Made by a program: the position numbers and the translations under genes
In this document: positions 4,098 to 5,494 of the stretch, piece by piece
Layout: every line of letters begins with the position of its first letter
Numbering within the stretch: the stretch's first letter is position 1
Source of the DNA: Eubacteriales bacterium
Lineage (GTDB): Bacteria; Bacillota; Clostridia; Christensenellales; UMGS416
DNA length: 5,494 nt
Assembly (NCBI GenBank): GCA_028709505.1
Contig: JAQVWW010000112.1
Span: forward strand, 1-5,494
Reading direction: 5' to 3'
The notes under the pieces: generated by a model
What the model was told of the DNA's origin: nothing
The model's input: only the letters and a program-made list of their open reading frames with translations
Databases searched by the model: none

Positions 4098-5090
4098 TTA
4101 TACCTCCACCGCCACGGCATGGGCAATGCCGGGTATGCTCTCACCCTGCTGGGACGACGTGGTGCTCATCAGCGCGCCCGTCGCCACCAGCATGAACTTT
4201 TTAATGTTACCGTACTGCATTTCTTTGAGCAGATAACCGTTGAATGTAATGGCTGCGCAGCCGCAGCCGCTGCCACCGCAATGGGTATCCTGCTCGGGCA
4301 AGAACATTTCGTTGCCGCAGTCGTGCAGGCGGTCGCCCAAATCCATGCCGTAGTCGGCGCGCAGTATGTCCCGGAGCAGCTGCAGGCCCAGCCTGCCCAG
4401 ATCGCCGGTATAGATGCAGTCGTAATAGTCCAGCGGCAGGCGCGTATCGCGAAAATGCGCGGCCAGCGTATCGGCCGCCGCCGGCGCCATGGCCGCGCCC
4501 ATGTTGTTGGCGTCGTTTACGCCGTAATCCACCACTCTGCCGATGGTAAAGCGGGCGATGTGCGGCCCCGGCCCGCGGTTGCTCAATACCGTAGCGCCGG
4601 ATCCGGTCACCGTCCACTGGGCTGTGGGCGGGCGCTGGCCGCCCATCTCCAGCGGCATGCGAAACTGCCGTTCGGCGGTGGAAAAATGGCTGGACGTGAC
4701 GCACAGTACGCGGTCCATAAAGCCGCCGCCCACCATCAGCGACCCGGCAATGAGCGACTCGGCCATGGTGGAGCAAGCGCCGTACAGCCCCAAAAAGGGC
4801 GCGCCTATCTCGCGCGCCGCGTAGTTGGAGCTGATAATCTGGTTAAGCAGGTCGCCGCCGGTCATGCAGTTTAGCTCCTCGGCCGTGATGCCCGCCCGGA
4901 TGAGCGCCTGGTTGGCCGCCGCCATGTAGAGCATGCCCTCGGCCTTTTCGTAGCTCTTTTGCCCCATCTTGTCGTCGGTTAAGATGTTGTCAAAATATTT
5001 GGCAAACCTGCCCTCGCCTTCCTTGGGTCCGGCGATGGTGCCATAGCCTGCGATGATGGGCGCTATCTTCGGTTCATAGGTCTGTTTCAC
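4098..5090 (-). CDS. spoVAD: Stage V sporulation protein AD
   Basis: This 330-residue protein has the full length and motifs of SpoVAD, a thiolase-fold protein known to bind dipicolinic acid for the SpoVA channel. Visible signatures are GTIAGPKE (17-24), GGDLLNQ (78-84), GACSTMAESL (104-113), TSSHFSTAERQFR (132-144), TVTGSGA (160-166), AMAPAAADT (200-208), TGDLGRLG (228-235), CGGSGCGC (271-278) and VATGAL plus GESIPGIAHAV near the end. It acts at the spore inner membrane with the other SpoVA proteins. The start is GTG at 5090: the MKQTYEP opening aligns with the family N terminus, and nearby ATGs at 5097 and 5107 are out of frame. The ribosome site is GGAG (5102-5105), a slightly long 11 bases away. 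It leads the spoVAD-spoVAE pair; spoVAC is not upstream. Confidence 0.96.
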   Translation of the reverse strand: MKQTYEPKIAPIIAGYGTIAGPKEGEGRFAKYFDNILTDDKMGQKSYEKAEGMLYMAAANQALIRAGITAEELNCMTGGDLLNQIISSNYAAREIGAPFLGLYGACSTMAESLIAGSLMVGGGFMDRVLCVTSSHFSTAERQFRMPLEMGGQRPPTAQWTVTGSGATVLSNRGPGPHIARFTIGRVVDYGVNDANNMGAAMAPAAADTLAAHFRDTRLPLDYYDCIYTGDLGRLGLQLLRDILRADYGMDLGDRLHDCGNEMFLPEQDTHCGGSGCGCAAITFNGYLLKEMQYGNIKKFMLVATGALMSTTSSQQGESIPGIAHAVAVEV

Positions 5091-5123
5091 GAATCATCCC
5101 ACTCCATTTTTTCATGCTATGGT

Positions 5124-5152
5124 TAGCATAAACCGCTGCGGCAAAATTATGG
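5124..5152 (-). promoter_or_regulatory. Sigma-G-like forespore promoter for spoVAD-spoVAE
   Basis: On the minus strand CCATA (5148-5152), a 17-base spacer (5131-5147) and TATGCTA (5124-5130) match the forespore sigma-G pattern (GHATR, 17-18, CATNHTA) with one mismatch in each box. Transcription would start roughly 27-30 bases before the GTG. spoVA operons are known sigma-G targets in Bacillus, which supports this. The -10 overlaps a 6-bp inverted repeat, ATGCTA/TAGCAT (5114-5119 with 5124-5129), that might bind a regulator. Confidence 0.55.
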
Positions 5153-5176
5153 CGGTAAAATGCGGCAACACCAAAC

Positions 5177-5193
5177 TGTAACCAACTTGTAAC
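5177..5193 (+). promoter_or_regulatory. Direct repeat TGTAAC with 11-bp period (possible operator)
   Basis: TGTAAC occurs at 5177-5182 and again at 5188-5193, one helical turn apart, ending 10 bases before the -35 at 5204. Tandem hexamers of about 11-bp period just upstream of a -35 are typical of OmpR/PhoB-type response regulator sites. The identity of any regulator is not shown. Confidence 0.35.
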
Positions 5194-5203
5194 AGGCTGA
5201 GCA

Positions 5204-5232
5204 TTGACAAATATTGCCGTCTCTGCGATGAT
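5204..5232 (+). promoter_or_regulatory. Probable sigma-A promoter of the lipoprotein gene
   Basis: TTGACA (5204-5209), a 17-base spacer and GATGAT (5227-5232, 4 of 6 matches to the -10) predict a start near 5239. The resulting leader is about 85 bases. It is divergent from the sigma-G-like promoter of spoVAD. Confidence 0.55.
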
Positions 5233-5243
5233 TTAAGCGTTGT

Positions 5244-5261
5244 GTTTGCCGGGCGGCAAGC
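5244..5261 (+). other. Leader hairpin upstream of the lipoprotein gene
   Basis: GTTTGCC (5244-5250) pairs with GGCAAGC (5255-5261), with one T-G pair, around a GGGC loop. It falls a few bases after the predicted transcription start and is followed by a self-complementary GCGGCGCCGC patch. It could stabilise the 5' end of the message. No known riboswitch class was recognised. Confidence 0.35.
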
Positions 5262-5324
5262 CGGCGCGGCGCCGCATATTTTCGCAAATGGCGCCCACAC
5301 TATTGCAAACAGGAGTGATTGCAC

Positions 5325-5494
5325 ATGATGAAAAAATTGCCGGCGGTTTTGCTGGCAATGGCGCTGCTCAGCGCCGTATGGCTGTCCGCCGGCTGTGGGC
5401 TGATGGACCTGGTGCCGGCGCCTACCGCCACACCGGCGCCCACCGAGGCGCCCACCACCAACATCCGCTGGGCGCTGCCGTCGGGCAGCATGCC
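5325..5494 (+). CDS. Lipoprotein, N-terminal part (truncated by window end)
   Basis: The first 56 residues are visible. A type II signal peptide opens with MMKK, continues with a hydrophobic core (L5-L20) and ends in a lipobox-like S21-A22-G23 before C24, the expected lipidated cysteine. Ser at the -3 position, instead of Leu, is less common. A Pro/Thr/Ala-rich linker follows (VPAPTATPAPTEAPTT), typical of surface lipoproteins tethered to the Firmicute membrane. The domain that would reveal function begins around NIRWALPSGSM and is cut off. AGGAG (5311-5315) lies 9 bases before the ATG at 5325. A second ATG at 5328 is equally in frame and would shorten the protein by one residue. Divergence from spoVAD suggests, but does not prove, a link to sporulation. 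Confidence 0.85.
   Translation, partial: MMKKLPAVLLAMALLSAVWLSAGCGLMDLVPAPTATPAPTEAPTTNIRWALPSGSM

Noticed and set aside
4119..4874. 251-codon open frame on the plus strand, opposite spoVAD
   Set aside because: It is rich in Ala, His, Gln and Arg, has no family motif, and lies wholly antisense to a clear SpoVAD gene. It is a by-product of GC-rich codon use.

Overview
The window reads as chromosome of a GC-rich, endospore-forming Firmicute, most likely a clostridial lineage. The direct evidence is an adjacent spoVAD-spoVAE pair, whose proteins import dipicolinic acid into spores. Consistent details are strong GGAGG-type ribosome binding sites, sigma-A-like promoters, U-tailed hairpin terminators, a tRNA gene with encoded CCA, and a lipoprotein with a TP/PT-rich linker. 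The species cannot be named from this sequence.

Layout, left to right. (1) Positions 1-173 hold the last 56 codons of an unrecognised plus-strand gene. It is followed by hairpins and a strong intrinsic terminator (278-313). (2) A minus-strand small heat-shock protein gene of the Hsp20 family (395-823) converges on it. (3) A 370-base gap (824-1193) holds the probable hsp20 promoter, a lone DnaA-box-like site and a perfect-consensus promoter. That promoter drives a tRNA-Asn(GUU) gene (1194-1268) with its own terminator. (4) A plus-strand pair follows: a short SPL-like radical SAM protein (1429-2319) and an aldo/keto reductase (2379-3293). They are 59 bases apart and possibly co-transcribed from a promoter at 1347-1375. 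(5) A 445-base stretch (3294-3738) has no convincing gene but is dense in secondary structure. It holds three abutting hairpins, including one with 10 bp plus a UACG loop and one with 17-nt arms. An exact 15-bp direct repeat and short inverted repeats bracket these, and a plus-strand U-tailed hairpin lies further on. (6) The minus-strand spoVAD-spoVAE operon (5090 down to 3739) lies behind a sigma-G-like promoter. (7) Divergent from it, a plus-strand lipoprotein gene starts at 5325 and runs off the window. Its promoter region carries an 11-bp-period direct repeat.

How the genes relate: SpoVAD and SpoVAE would work together in the forespore inner membrane during late sporulation. The usual first member of that set, spoVAC, is not present at its expected position. 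The Hsp20, tRNA, radical SAM and reductase genes look like independent housekeeping or stress units. The least ordinary part of the window is the structured stretch at 3294-3738, which could be a small non-autonomous element or an undescribed structured RNA.
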